From Streptomyces sp. NBC_01233 (GTDB lineage: Bacteria; Actinomycetota; Actinomycetes; Streptomycetales; Streptomycetaceae), in contig NZ_CP108514.1 of assembly GCF_035989305.1 (NCBI RefSeq), positions 7,916,501-7,980,500 of the forward strand: a DNA stretch of 64,000 nt, in the 5' to 3' direction. This document shows positions 42,923 through 50,984 of this stretch, piece by piece. The translations under genes and the position numbers were made by a program. Numbering within the stretch: the stretch's first letter is position 1; each line of letters opens with the position of its first letter. The notes under the pieces are model-generated. The model had not been told where the DNA came from, did not search any database, and saw only the letters and a list, made by a program, of their open reading frames with translations.

Positions 42923-43540
42923 ATGTCTGAATCCATCGATCCCACCCAGGGGCGGTTGGAGCCGATCAGGCTGCCGGACACAGAGCTGGACAACCTGGAA
43001 GCCTCTGTTCGCCGGCTGATGGACCAGTCGGCCGAGCAGGCCCGCCTTCTGGACACGCTCTCCGCCGAACCGCTCCCGGGGCTGTCCCCGTTCGCCGGCA
43101 TGCCGATGCCGGGCTCGCGCTCGATGCCGGAACCACCGCCCGAGCCGCGCTTCATCCTCGCCCTCGATGGCGAGGAGTACGAGGCCGAGCTCGACGCCCT
43201 CACCGACTGGGTCCAGGACGTCCTTCTCGACGTCTACGGCGCCGAGGTCACCACGTCGGCGCCCTGGTGCCAGCAGTGGCAAGAGCACCTTGACGTCGTG
43301 GGCTGGCTCCACGCCCTGTGGATGGCCTACCAGCAGCACATGGAACCCGAAGCGGGACTGTCCGGTCCGGCCGTGTGGCACCGCGACTTCCTGACCCACA
43401 CCATGGCCGCCGTTCGAGCCCCGGGCGGCCCCCTCTCCGCGTGCATGACCGATCCGAGCCGCCCCTCCCACCGGCTGCTGCCGGGGCCGAAGGCTCCCAC
43501 GCCCGCCGCGGAGGCGAACGGGCCCCAAGGGGTGTCGTGA
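42923..43540 (+). CDS. DUF4913 protein
   Basis: 205 aa, ATG after AGGAGG. Acidic N-terminal half with a short coiled stretch (DTELDNLEASVRRLMDQSAE), then the DUF4913 core: RFILALDGEEYEAELDALTD, WVQDVLLDVYGAEV, APWCQQWQEHLDVVGWLHAL. The family is frequent on actinobacterial plasmids; function unknown. GTGA overlap with the next gene suggests co-translation with the RelE-like protein. Confidence 0.85.
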   Translation: MSESIDPTQGRLEPIRLPDTELDNLEASVRRLMDQSAEQARLLDTLSAEPLPGLSPFAGMPMPGSRSMPEPPPEPRFILALDGEEYEAELDALTDWVQDVLLDVYGAEVTTSAPWCQQWQEHLDVVGWLHALWMAYQQHMEPEAGLSGPAVWHRDFLTHTMAAVRAPGGPLSACMTDPSRPSHRLLPGPKAPTPAAEANGPQGVS

Positions 43541-44013
43541 ACGGCCCTGCCTCGCCCGTCTACAGCCTGTCCTTTGACCCCCGGGCCTTGAACGACCTGC
43601 TTGCCGCGCCCGCTGACGTCCGTGATGTGGCGCTCTCCCGCCTCCAGGACGCGGTCACCGGTCAGCGCCACGGCCGAGAGCTGACCGGGACTCTGGCCGG
43701 GTTCCGGAAGGTCTACATCGACTCGGCCCGATGGCGCATGGTCTACGGACTGCGCCCCGCGCCGGAAGGCTCTGGCCACCGGCGCGAGGTCTTCGTCGTC
43801 GCGCTCAGGCCACGTGCCCAGAACGAGATCTACAAGGTCGTCGCAGAGCGCCTGGGCATCGCGCACCGGCCCCTGAGCGCGCTCGCCCACGCGGCCCGCG
43901 CGAGGTCCCCGCAGACCACCGCCCACCCCTACCCGATCACGTCCGGCCTGCCCCTCGCCCGGCCCGCCAACCCGTTCCCCGTCTCCCGCCACCCGAGAGG
44001 TGCAACCCTTTGA
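43537..44013 (+). CDS. RelE/ParE-like protein
   Basis: 158 aa, GTG start. RelE-like fold pattern: YSLSFDPRALNDLLAAPADV, TGTLAGFRKVYIDSARWRMV, REVFVVALRPRAQNEIYKVV, then an extended 50-residue tail unlike classic toxins. RelE toxins cleave mRNA on ribosomes. The usual small antitoxin is missing; the upstream partner is DUF4913. Toxicity is not established. Confidence 0.7.
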   Translation: MNGPASPVYSLSFDPRALNDLLAAPADVRDVALSRLQDAVTGQRHGRELTGTLAGFRKVYIDSARWRMVYGLRPAPEGSGHRREVFVVALRPRAQNEIYKVVAERLGIAHRPLSALAHAARARSPQTTAHPYPITSGLPLARPANPFPVSRHPRGATL

Positions 44014-44222
44014 GTAATCGAGCCTGTCCGGTCGCAGCCCCTTGCACCCCCGCGACGTCCTGCCCGCGGTCGGCTACCGACGCCGTCACCCCGAGCACCA
44101 CCAGCGGCACCTGCGCCTGCCTCCTCGCTGCACTTCTGCAGGCCCTGAGTGCCCGCGTCACCTGCTGCTGCTCCTGCGGGGCGGAGGCTCCCGCGTGCTC
44201 GCGGGAGAGCGCCCTGCGCTGA
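44010..44222 (+). CDS. Cys-rich mini-protein
   Basis: 70 aa from TTG 44010, sharing TG with the upstream stop (TTGA). Ten Cys, including VTCCCSCGAE. Its stop in turn overlaps a CTG (44219) in frame with the GNAT gene. G/C third-position bias is present but weaker than in neighbours. Possibly a metal-binding peptide; could also be a chance frame kept open by GC content. Confidence 0.4.
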   Translation: MSNRACPVAAPCTPATSCPRSATDAVTPSTTSGTCACLLAALLQALSARVTCCCSCGAEAPACSRESALR

Positions 44223-44224
44223 GC

Positions 44225-44761
44225 ATGCAGCACATTGGACCGACCCAGATCCGCCGAACCTGCGCAGCTGACTGGCCCCTGATGGATGCCTTCCACCGCG
44301 GGTGCACCGAGAAGTCGCTGCACCGCCGATGGGGTCACACCCGGGTTCGGCAGCGCGACTGGGAGCGGTTGTTGACCCTCTCGCATTGCTGGGCGGCAAC
44401 GGAAGCCGGCGCCGTCGTCGGGCTCGCGTCCATCGGACCGGTCCGCAATGAACCCGGCACCGTTGACCTCGGCATTCAGGTCGCCGACTCGCGCCACCGC
44501 CGCGGCATCGGGACCCGGCTGATCCACACGGCCGCAGGCCGCGCGCGGACCGCGGGAGCCCACACCCTGCACGCGTACATCGAGCGGTCCAACCGCCCGA
44601 TGCTGGCCCTCCTGCGACGACTCGGCCCCACGGTCGAGCAGCCCGACGGTACCCACCTGGAAGTACGGCTCCCGCTCGCGCTCCTTGTTCTGCCGACTAC
44701 CCACCAGCCCGTCCGACAGGACCTTCATGCCCATCCTCAAGGACCCGACCGGAATCGATGA
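44225..44761 (+). CDS. GNAT-family acetyltransferase
   Basis: 178 aa from ATG 44225; CTG 44219 (CTGA overlap) is in frame and could be used. Acetyl-CoA binding motif DSRHRRGIGTRLIHTAAGRA (motif A), preceded by VVGLASIGPVRNEPGTVDLG. Acetylates an unknown amine. The C-terminal 35 residues run into the next gene. Confidence 0.8.
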   Translation: MQHIGPTQIRRTCAADWPLMDAFHRGCTEKSLHRRWGHTRVRQRDWERLLTLSHCWAATEAGAVVGLASIGPVRNEPGTVDLGIQVADSRHRRGIGTRLIHTAAGRARTAGAHTLHAYIERSNRPMLALLRRLGPTVEQPDGTHLEVRLPLALLVLPTTHQPVRQDLHAHPQGPDRNR

Positions 44762-45401
44762 CCGGATCGAAGCCGTCACCAGGAACTCCGTCGAGGCCCT
44801 CTGGCGGCTCGATGACAGCAACCTGCTGACCGAGCCCGTCTCCCGTCTCGTCCGCGCGCACCGTGCCCTGGCTAAAGCGCAGGCCACCCTGACCTTCAAC
44901 CGCACGCTGCTCCAACGCCTGACCAGCGGACAGTTCGAGATCGACAGCGCTGTACTCGGCCGGATCGATCGCGGCCTCGCCCACCTCAAGGAAGCCGTCG
45001 CCACCCGCGACCAACTCCTCGGCGAAGCCCTCACCCTGCTCGTACCGCTGGAACAGAGCACGCCTCGTCCCTCCAGGCCGCTGGGCCCCGACATCTCACC
45101 ACCGGACTTCGCGGCCCTGCTCGCCATCGCCCGCGGCGCCAAGCTCCACGAGAACCTCATGACGCGGCGCCTATCCGTCGCTACGGCAGCCGGAACCAAG
45201 ATCACCCAGTACGACTTCGAGCGCCTTGAGGACGCCGGCCTTGTCACCCGCGATACCTCGCACTCCCTGCACGCGGGCCAGCCCGTCACCGTCACCGACC
45301 TTGGCCGCTCAGTCCTCGCAGGCAGCCGGCGCCCCGCAATCGGCACACGCCCGCCCCCGCAGCCAGGCCCCCGAACTCCCTCCCGTTCTCCGCTGGCCTG
45401 A
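44727..45401 (+). CDS. Hypothetical protein with winged-helix-like C-terminal module
   Basis: 224 aa, ATG start inside the end of the GNAT gene. N-terminal helices (NSVEALWRLDDSNLLTEPVS, LGRIDRGLAHLKEAVATRDQ) and a C-terminal module: PPDFAALLAIARGAKLHENL, ITQYDFERLEDAGLVTRDTS, HSLHAGQPVTVTDLGRSVL. This last matches modules at 16544 and 15594. Putative regulator. Confidence 0.62.
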   Translation: MPILKDPTGIDDRIEAVTRNSVEALWRLDDSNLLTEPVSRLVRAHRALAKAQATLTFNRTLLQRLTSGQFEIDSAVLGRIDRGLAHLKEAVATRDQLLGEALTLLVPLEQSTPRPSRPLGPDISPPDFAALLAIARGAKLHENLMTRRLSVATAAGTKITQYDFERLEDAGLVTRDTSHSLHAGQPVTVTDLGRSVLAGSRRPAIGTRPPPQPGPRTPSRSPLA

Positions 45402-45426
45402 CCCAGCCACTGCCGAAAGCAGGCAC

Positions 45427-46137
45427 GTGCCAAATCCTGAACGCCGCCCCGCCCTGCGACTCGACGGCTTCGAGCCCGCCGACGACTCCGTGGACAGGGA
45501 CTTCTACGACGCGATCGACTCCACCCTCCACACGCTGTGCCGAATGGCCGAGCATCACACGCCCGACGGCCGCCACAGCTACCACGTGATCTTCGATGAA
45601 TCCGTCACCTGGGGAATCCCCGGACTTCCCCAGCTCCTCGCCCTCCACATCGACCGAGACCTGAAGGCCAAGACCTTCACCTTCGAGTACGCCAGCCTTC
45701 CTCTCCCGGTGATGGCGCAGTCCTGGCTGATTTCCCGAGGATGTCCGCATGAGGAAATCCGCCTCCCGAAGGGCATGGGAACAACACCCGCTGACAAGCG
45801 GACAGTTGCCCTGCAAGCCCGCCTGATGGGAGACGGCGACCACTTCTCGCTGCTGCACAGTGACACCGACGACTCGACGCAAGCACCGGTCGTCGTTGTC
45901 GTTCTGCGCGCCCTCGACGAAAAGGATCCCCACCCCTACCGGCTCCTGCACGAGGTCGCCGACATGGAGTCCTTCACCCATACCCTCCGCGAGGGCGTCT
46001 TCCCCACATTTGATGCCGCGATGGACTGGATCGAAAGTCCGGGCACCCCCCTTCGCCCGGCACCCCTCACCTCCCGAGCAGCCCCCCGCCAGGCTCCGGT
46101 TCAGCCACCGATTCCGGGCCTCACCCGTCGGCGCTGA
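45427..46137 (+). CDS. Hypothetical protein
   Basis: 236 aa, GTG start. ADDSVDRDFYDAIDSTLHTL, HSYHVIFDESVTWGIPGLPQ, GCPHEEIRLPKGMGTTPADK, MDWIESPGTPL. The acidic N-terminal part followed by mixed alpha/beta suggests a globular domain; unrecognised. The basic tail ends PGLTRRR. Confidence 0.6.
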   Translation: MPNPERRPALRLDGFEPADDSVDRDFYDAIDSTLHTLCRMAEHHTPDGRHSYHVIFDESVTWGIPGLPQLLALHIDRDLKAKTFTFEYASLPLPVMAQSWLISRGCPHEEIRLPKGMGTTPADKRTVALQARLMGDGDHFSLLHSDTDDSTQAPVVVVVLRALDEKDPHPYRLLHEVADMESFTHTLREGVFPTFDAAMDWIESPGTPLRPAPLTSRAAPRQAPVQPPIPGLTRRR

Positions 46138-46190
46138 ACGATAACCAGCTCGCCGCTGATGGCCTTGTATCAGGCCTTTCGTGCTTATCA

Positions 46191-46203
46191 AATTCCCGGA
46201 TTC
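46191..46203. promoter_or_regulatory. AATTCCCGGATTC motif before a small-gene cluster
   Basis: Imperfect palindrome in an AT-richer 139-bp gap. Related to GAATCCCGGATT (26913-26924) and GGAATC-N4-GATTCC (42849-42864), all in intergenic gaps. Possible operator or promoter element. Confidence 0.35.
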
Positions 46204-46276
46204 TCCGGAGTATTGGAGAAAGGCCGTACGCGGAACACGCCCGCTGGCCGACCCCCACATTCCCGAAAGGAGAGAT

Positions 46277-46702
46277 GTGTCGTCCGACGACGTCATGGGT
46301 GTCCTCACCCGGCACATAGAGGCAGCCTTTCAGCAGCCGCTCGATGACCTCCGCCAGGTAGCGGCCGCCGCCGGTCGAGTGCATCCCGCCACAGGAATCC
46401 TCCACTGGTACGGGCTGACAGCCGAAGCCCAGACCGTGGTGGACCGGGCCGAGAACACCTTGCTCGCGACCATCGGGCCGGCTCCCGGCGAACTCACCCC
46501 ACCCCAGATGGCCATCGCGCACCAGGTCAATACGGCGGTCGCTGCACGAGACGGCCGAGCCATGGTCCTTCGCCACCTGCTCGACCCCAATGCGCGTCAG
46601 GTCTGGCGAGGGGACCGGCCCCAGAGCCGGACCATCTCGCAGGCATCCACGGCGCTGCCGCCCCGCCCGCCGGCGAACGCCAGTCGATCCACCGGGCGAT
46701 GA
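46277..46702 (+). CDS. Small helical hypothetical protein (tandem family member 1)
   Basis: 141 aa, GTG after AAAGGAGAG. VLTRHIEAAFQQPLDDLRQV, YGLTAEAQTVVDRAENTLLA, MAIAHQVNTAVAARDGRAMV. The N-terminal segment resembles the next two proteins. ATGA overlap with the next gene. Unrecognised. Confidence 0.6.
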   Translation: MSSDDVMGVLTRHIEAAFQQPLDDLRQVAAAAGRVHPATGILHWYGLTAEAQTVVDRAENTLLATIGPAPGELTPPQMAIAHQVNTAVAARDGRAMVLRHLLDPNARQVWRGDRPQSRTISQASTALPPRPPANASRSTGR

Positions 46703-47124
46703 ACACCCCGTCGCGTCGGAGTAGTCAGGACCAGGCGATCGAGTCCGCGTTCGGCCAGCCGGTATCCGAGCTCTACCGCACGGCAACCGCCGGCCAGGCA
46801 GGGCCCGCGCTGTTCCGGGCGATGGAGCTCCGCTCCTTCCTCGCCGTCACCGAATCGCACGTGGACCGGGTACGGGACCGCATGCACCAGGCCACCGCGC
46901 CCGACCGCGACCAGAACGAACTCGATGCGGCTGACTTCCGCATGGACGTCCAGTGGCTGGAAGCGGCCCTCTCCTCCCGCAGCGAGATCATCACCGCCCT
47001 CACACGGCTGATCCGCAGCATGCCCGGCCGCGAAGCCGCCCACCCCGGCCGTCACCAGGGCTTCCCCACGGCCAGACCCAAGGCGAACACCGTCACAACC
47101 GCGGCCCGGTCCCGACACCCCTGA
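46699..47124 (+). CDS. Small helical hypothetical protein (tandem family member 2)
   Basis: 141 aa, ATGA start. AIESAFGQPVSELYRTATAG, LRSFLAVTESHVDRVRDRMH, DFRMDVQWLEAALSSRSEII. Similar in order and helices to members 1 and 3. Unrecognised. Confidence 0.6.
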   Translation: MNTPSRRSSQDQAIESAFGQPVSELYRTATAGQAGPALFRAMELRSFLAVTESHVDRVRDRMHQATAPDRDQNELDAADFRMDVQWLEAALSSRSEIITALTRLIRSMPGREAAHPGRHQGFPTARPKANTVTTAARSRHP

Positions 47125-47128
47125 AGGA
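47124..47128 (+). promoter_or_regulatory. Ribosome binding site AAGGA setting a CTG start
   Basis: AAGGA then ACGCAC then CTG (47135). Its first base is the last base of the upstream stop codon. Confidence 0.6.
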
Positions 47129-47134
47129 ACGCAC

Positions 47135-47536
47135 CTGTCCGATCAGACCTCCCGCGAGCTCCGCAGCCGCATCGAAACCCTCTTCGGTAAGCCGCTCACC
47201 GAACTCAAGCAGGCCGCCGCACAGGCTCCCGACTCCACCCTCCTTGGCGCCATCCTCACCATCCACGGTGACCTGGTCTTCGCCGAACGCAGCATCGACT
47301 TCCAGCTGGACCGCCTGCGCACGTACACGGGCGAAGACCGGGACGTCGGCTCTTTCGAGGCCGGCCACATCTGCGACAGCGCCGAGAGGCTGCACCGTGC
47401 GGTGACCGCGCACGCGACTCACGCCAAGACCCTCACCGCCGTCCTGCAGGGACTGCGCCGCACCGAGCCGCCCGTGACCCCGCCCGTCGCGTCCGCCGCC
47501 CGGGCCGTGTCCAGCACCTCCTCGCGCACCCACTGA
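47135..47536 (+). CDS. Small helical hypothetical protein (tandem family member 3), probable CTG start
   Basis: 133 aa from CTG 47135, six bases after AAGGA. RIETLFGKPLTELKQAAAQA matches the family N-terminus, so the protein must begin here; there is no ATG/GTG/TTG in frame before it. Then GAILTIHGDLVFAERSIDFQ, FEAGHICDSAERLHRAVTAH. Unrecognised. Confidence 0.68.
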   Translation: MSDQTSRELRSRIETLFGKPLTELKQAAAQAPDSTLLGAILTIHGDLVFAERSIDFQLDRLRTYTGEDRDVGSFEAGHICDSAERLHRAVTAHATHAKTLTAVLQGLRRTEPPVTPPVASAARAVSSTSSRTH

Positions 47537-47561
47537 CCCGAACCCCTCAGGAGACCCTCCC

Positions 47562-48425
47562 GTGGCTACCCCCGGCCTGCCCCGCCCCATCGCGAAGGAC
47601 CTGTCCCGCGTCACCGAGGCCCTCGACATGCTCAGCCCCCGCTGGAGCGTGTGGACCCTGATGACCCTCGGCGAACAGCCCCTGCGCTACACCGACATCA
47701 AGACGCGCCTGCCCATGCTCTTCGACGCCCAGCTCTCCGCACGGCTGACCACCCTGACCGCTGATGGACTTGTCGACCGGCACGAGGAGTCCGCCCGCCA
47801 CGTCACCTACCAGCTCTCAGGGCGCGGACGCAGCCTGGGGACGGTCATCGCCACCCTGGCCACCTACGGCGACACCCACCTGGACAAGATCGCCAAGCCC
47901 AACCGGATCACAGGCGAACTGGAGCCCGAGCGGATACCCGCGGCCCAGAACGCCGAGGACACCCTCAAGCTGATCACCCCCAAATACGCCACCTCCCTGC
48001 TGTGGTCCCTCCGGTACCAGGGCAGCGCCTCGGGCCGACAGCTCGCCGACGTTGTCCTCGACCAGGCCAGCTCGACAGCCCCGATCTACCAGCCCCTGCG
48101 TCAGCTCGTCAAGGACGGCCTCGTCGACCGACTCGGCCACAGCAGCTACCAGCTCTCCCGCCAGGGAGAAGCCCTTACCGGCACCTTCCAGGCCCTGTCC
48201 ACCTGGGCAGCCGGCCGCGCCAAGGCCACTGAGCACCCGCTCTGGGTGTCCGCGCCCGCTCCCAGCCGCCCGACCATGTGGGCCGCGAACAGCTCTCCGT
48301 CCCCGAGCCCCACCTCGGCGGTGCCCACACCGGGGAGCACTCCGCAGCGCTCCACCGGCCTGTTCTCCCATGGGGTACCCGATCGGCCCCGAGCCGGGTC
48401 CTCCATGGGCGGCCGCGTCCGATGA
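47562..48425 (+). CDS. Tandem HxlR-type winged-helix regulator
   Basis: 287 aa, GTG start after AGGAG. Two HxlR-like units: ALDMLSPRWSVWTLMTLGEQ, LRYTDIKTRLPMLFDAQLSA, RLTTLTADGLVDRHEE; and LITPKYATSLLWSLRYQGSA, IYQPLRQLVKDGLVDRLGHS. A Pro/Ser tail follows. Neighbour of a second such protein and an MFS exporter, so it may control export genes. Confidence 0.8.
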   Translation: MATPGLPRPIAKDLSRVTEALDMLSPRWSVWTLMTLGEQPLRYTDIKTRLPMLFDAQLSARLTTLTADGLVDRHEESARHVTYQLSGRGRSLGTVIATLATYGDTHLDKIAKPNRITGELEPERIPAAQNAEDTLKLITPKYATSLLWSLRYQGSASGRQLADVVLDQASSTAPIYQPLRQLVKDGLVDRLGHSSYQLSRQGEALTGTFQALSTWAAGRAKATEHPLWVSAPAPSRPTMWAANSSPSPSPTSAVPTPGSTPQRSTGLFSHGVPDRPRAGSSMGGRVR

Positions 48426-49099
48426 CCGAGCCGAACCCCGAGGCCGACTCCCTCGTGCGCGCGGCGACGCTTCTCAGCTACCGGTGGACCACAAGGATCA
48501 TCACCGAACTCGACGACAACGGCCCCGTCGCTCGGCGTCGAGGCAGCCTCGCGGCCACGTTCCCTGACATCCCGGTGGACCTCTTGAATACCGCCGTGGC
48601 CGGTCTGCGCCGTCGTGGACTCGTCCGCCGCGAGACCCTCACCACCGGAGAGCAGCAGCTCACGCTTACGGCGCCAGGAGTCGGCCTCGGGGACGTGTAC
48701 GACCGGCTCGGCCGGTGGGCCCGCCAACACGACTACCCGGGTGACCAGCCCGACTTCGTGATCCGAGTCGAAGCCGCCCTCGGCCTGTTGCGCGACCCGC
48801 ACACCGTGACGTTGCTGCTCAACCCCCACGCCCCGTACGAAGCCGGCCGGGTTGCCCGAGCTGTCGACGCCGGCCTGGTCCGGCAAGGCGCGCACGGTCC
48901 GTGGATTTTGACCGATGCCGGACGCGACCTGCGGGGGCCACTGGCCGACGTGCAGAGCTGGGCCACCGCGAACACCGCGCTCGTCCAGCGCGTGCGGCAT
49001 ACGCGACCCGCCCCACCGGTGGTCAGGGTGCGGGCGGCTGGTCCCGGCGTAGCGCAGGGAGCCGCCCGGCCCAGGGCGACCCCTCGGCACTCCGCGTAG
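48422..49099 (+). CDS. HxlR-like regulator, paralogue
   Basis: 225 aa, ATGA overlap. AATLLSYRWTTRIITELDDN, LLNTAVAGLRRRGLVRRETL, LGLLRDPHTVTLLLNPHAPY, RAVDAGLVRQGAHGPWILTD. More divergent than the upstream copy. Probably forms a pair with it. Confidence 0.72.
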   Translation: MTEPNPEADSLVRAATLLSYRWTTRIITELDDNGPVARRRGSLAATFPDIPVDLLNTAVAGLRRRGLVRRETLTTGEQQLTLTAPGVGLGDVYDRLGRWARQHDYPGDQPDFVIRVEAALGLLRDPHTVTLLLNPHAPYEAGRVARAVDAGLVRQGAHGPWILTDAGRDLRGPLADVQSWATANTALVQRVRHTRPAPPVVRVRAAGPGVAQGAARPRATPRHSA

Positions 49100-49243
49100 C
49101 AACCCGGCCTTCCACCAGCTACGCGATCAAGCGCACACGTCAGAACTGACGGTGCCGGCCGCCTCGGTGTGTATACCCGCGGACCGCGAGGGCTGACGTA
49201 TCCCGGCCACCACCCATCGGCCACACCCCGACTGAAAGTGATC

Positions 49244-50515
49244 ATGACCCGTCACAGAGCCGCCGGTGGCCGCCACGCCCGCCTGCCCGACCACGGCATC
49301 TTCCGCCGCGTCTACCTGCCGCGAACCATGGACGCCGCAGCGTTCAACCTGGGCACCTATGGGATCCCGCTGCTCGTACTGGCCACCACATCCTCGGCCA
49401 TGCTGACCGGCCTTGCCTTCGTCCTGGAATGGATTCCTCGGATCGGCGCCTTCGTCGGTGCCGGAGCCGCCGTTGACCGCCATGGCGCGGCTCGAGTCTT
49501 CCGTACTGCGACCACGATCCGGACCCTGGTCGTCACCGCGGCGGTCCTGGCCCTGACCTTCGTCGACGACGAACTCATCACCACGATCTCGGTGATGGCC
49601 CTCGCCGCCGTCATCGGCGTCCTCACCGAATACTCCTACGTCGCCGCGGAGACCGCCGGCGGCGCTGCCAGCCGGGAACCGGGCCGAGTCGAGCACCGTG
49701 TGCAGTCCGTACTGCTCAGCATCGACCAGTCCGCCACCCTCGCCGGACCCGCCGCCGGCGCCTTCCTCCTTCAGTACGCCGGCCAGCAGACCCTGCTGAT
49801 CACGATTGGGGCGCTCTCGCTACTCGCGGCCGTCACCTCCCCCAGGGCTCGCCGGACCCATCCGGACGCAGAGCCTGCGACCGTCCGCCAGGGCCTGCGG
49901 ATGGGCTGGTCGACGCTCAGAGCACTCCCCGCCCTCGGATGGCTGATCGCCGGCCTGACCGTCAGCAACTTCGCCACCGGCCTCCTCCAGGCCGCCGCCC
50001 CTGTGATCGTCGTACAGAACTTCGGCCTCAGCACCGCCTCCGTCGGCCTGATCTGGTCCGCCGCCGCGACCGCCGCTCTCCTCGCCACGACCCTGTCCAG
50101 GTTCGCCATCGACCGCTTCGGACTCTGGCCCGTCGGCACAGCAGGAGCCCTGATCGCCTCGCTCGGCGGCCTCGCCGTGTCCCAGGCCAGCGACTACACA
50201 CCGTTCCTGGTGCTCGTCGCCGTCCTGATGGCCGGCGAAGGCGCCATGACCGTGGTCCTGCGCACCCTGCGCTCCCGCCTCATCCCGCGCGACGTCTTCG
50301 GCGCCACCCTCAGCATCACCATCCTGATCATGCTGCTGCCCTTCCCGATCGCCGGCGTACTCGTCGCCGTCACACCGCCCGAGACCCTCGGTCACGTGAT
50401 GACCGCCTGCGCAGCGCTCCAGGCCATCGGCCTGGCCACCGCGTTCTGGCGCCTGCGACGCGACCCCGCCATGCACGAGACGACCAGGCCGTCCCTTGAA
50501 CCGGCCGCCGCCTGA
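49244..50515 (+). CDS. MFS transporter, drug/metabolite exporter type
   Basis: 423 aa from ATG 49244. Twelve or so hydrophobic helices; YGIPLLVLATTSSAMLTGLA, IPRIGAFVGAGAAVDRHGAA (A-loop), LSIDQSATLAGPAAGAFLLQ, MWSTLRALPALGWLIAGLTV-like second half start. Exports a small molecule. Stands just before an ATP-grasp ligase, a combination typical of dipeptide producers or self-protection. Confidence 0.85.
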   Translation: MTRHRAAGGRHARLPDHGIFRRVYLPRTMDAAAFNLGTYGIPLLVLATTSSAMLTGLAFVLEWIPRIGAFVGAGAAVDRHGAARVFRTATTIRTLVVTAAVLALTFVDDELITTISVMALAAVIGVLTEYSYVAAETAGGAASREPGRVEHRVQSVLLSIDQSATLAGPAAGAFLLQYAGQQTLLITIGALSLLAAVTSPRARRTHPDAEPATVRQGLRMGWSTLRALPALGWLIAGLTVSNFATGLLQAAAPVIVVQNFGLSTASVGLIWSAAATAALLATTLSRFAIDRFGLWPVGTAGALIASLGGLAVSQASDYTPFLVLVAVLMAGEGAMTVVLRTLRSRLIPRDVFGATLSITILIMLLPFPIAGVLVAVTPPETLGHVMTACAALQAIGLATAFWRLRRDPAMHETTRPSLEPAAA

Positions 50516-50536
50516 ACACCGACTCACGGAGAAGCC

Positions 50537-50893
50537 ATGTCGTCCACGAACGAGAACACCTCGTCCTTCAGCGCCGACCAAGCCGTGGCTGCCGGAAGCC
50601 TTCTAAGGAGCCTCACCTCACGGCTCCACACCCTTCCCCAGCCCGAAGCGGAAGTCCTCGCCCATTCGCTCCTCGTCCCGGCCGGACTCGTGAACGACAT
50701 ATGCCTGCTCGTCGAAGCCGCGAACGCCCGTGCCGTAGCCACGCTGCCCGAGCTCCGTCGGCACTTGGCCGCCGCTGAGCAGACCCTTGACGGGGTTCCC
50801 TCTCCGGTCAGAACGCTGGCGAACCGGTCTTCCTCGCCGGGCACCCGAGGACGCGGTCTCTTCCACCCCATGGCCTCCGTGGCGCCGGAGTAG
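50537..50893 (+). CDS. Small hypothetical helical protein
   Basis: 118 aa, ATG after GGAG. QAVAAGSLLRSLTSRLHTLP, EVLAHSLLVPAGLVNDICLL, ATLPELRRHLAAAEQTLDG. Distantly like 21851 and 23026. Unrecognised. Confidence 0.6.
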   Translation: MSSTNENTSSFSADQAVAAGSLLRSLTSRLHTLPQPEAEVLAHSLLVPAGLVNDICLLVEAANARAVATLPELRRHLAAAEQTLDGVPSPVRTLANRSSSPGTRGRGLFHPMASVAPE

Positions 50894-50984
50894 CCATCAG
50901 CACACGGCAGCCCGCCCACGCTGACGCGACACCCGGGCCACCGCCCCTCCAACAAACGCCTCTAGAACGGAACCCCTCCGACCC

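Noticed and set aside
44219..44225. CTGA start for the GNAT gene as a firm CTG case
   Set aside because: ATG lies two codons downstream, so CTG use cannot be argued there.
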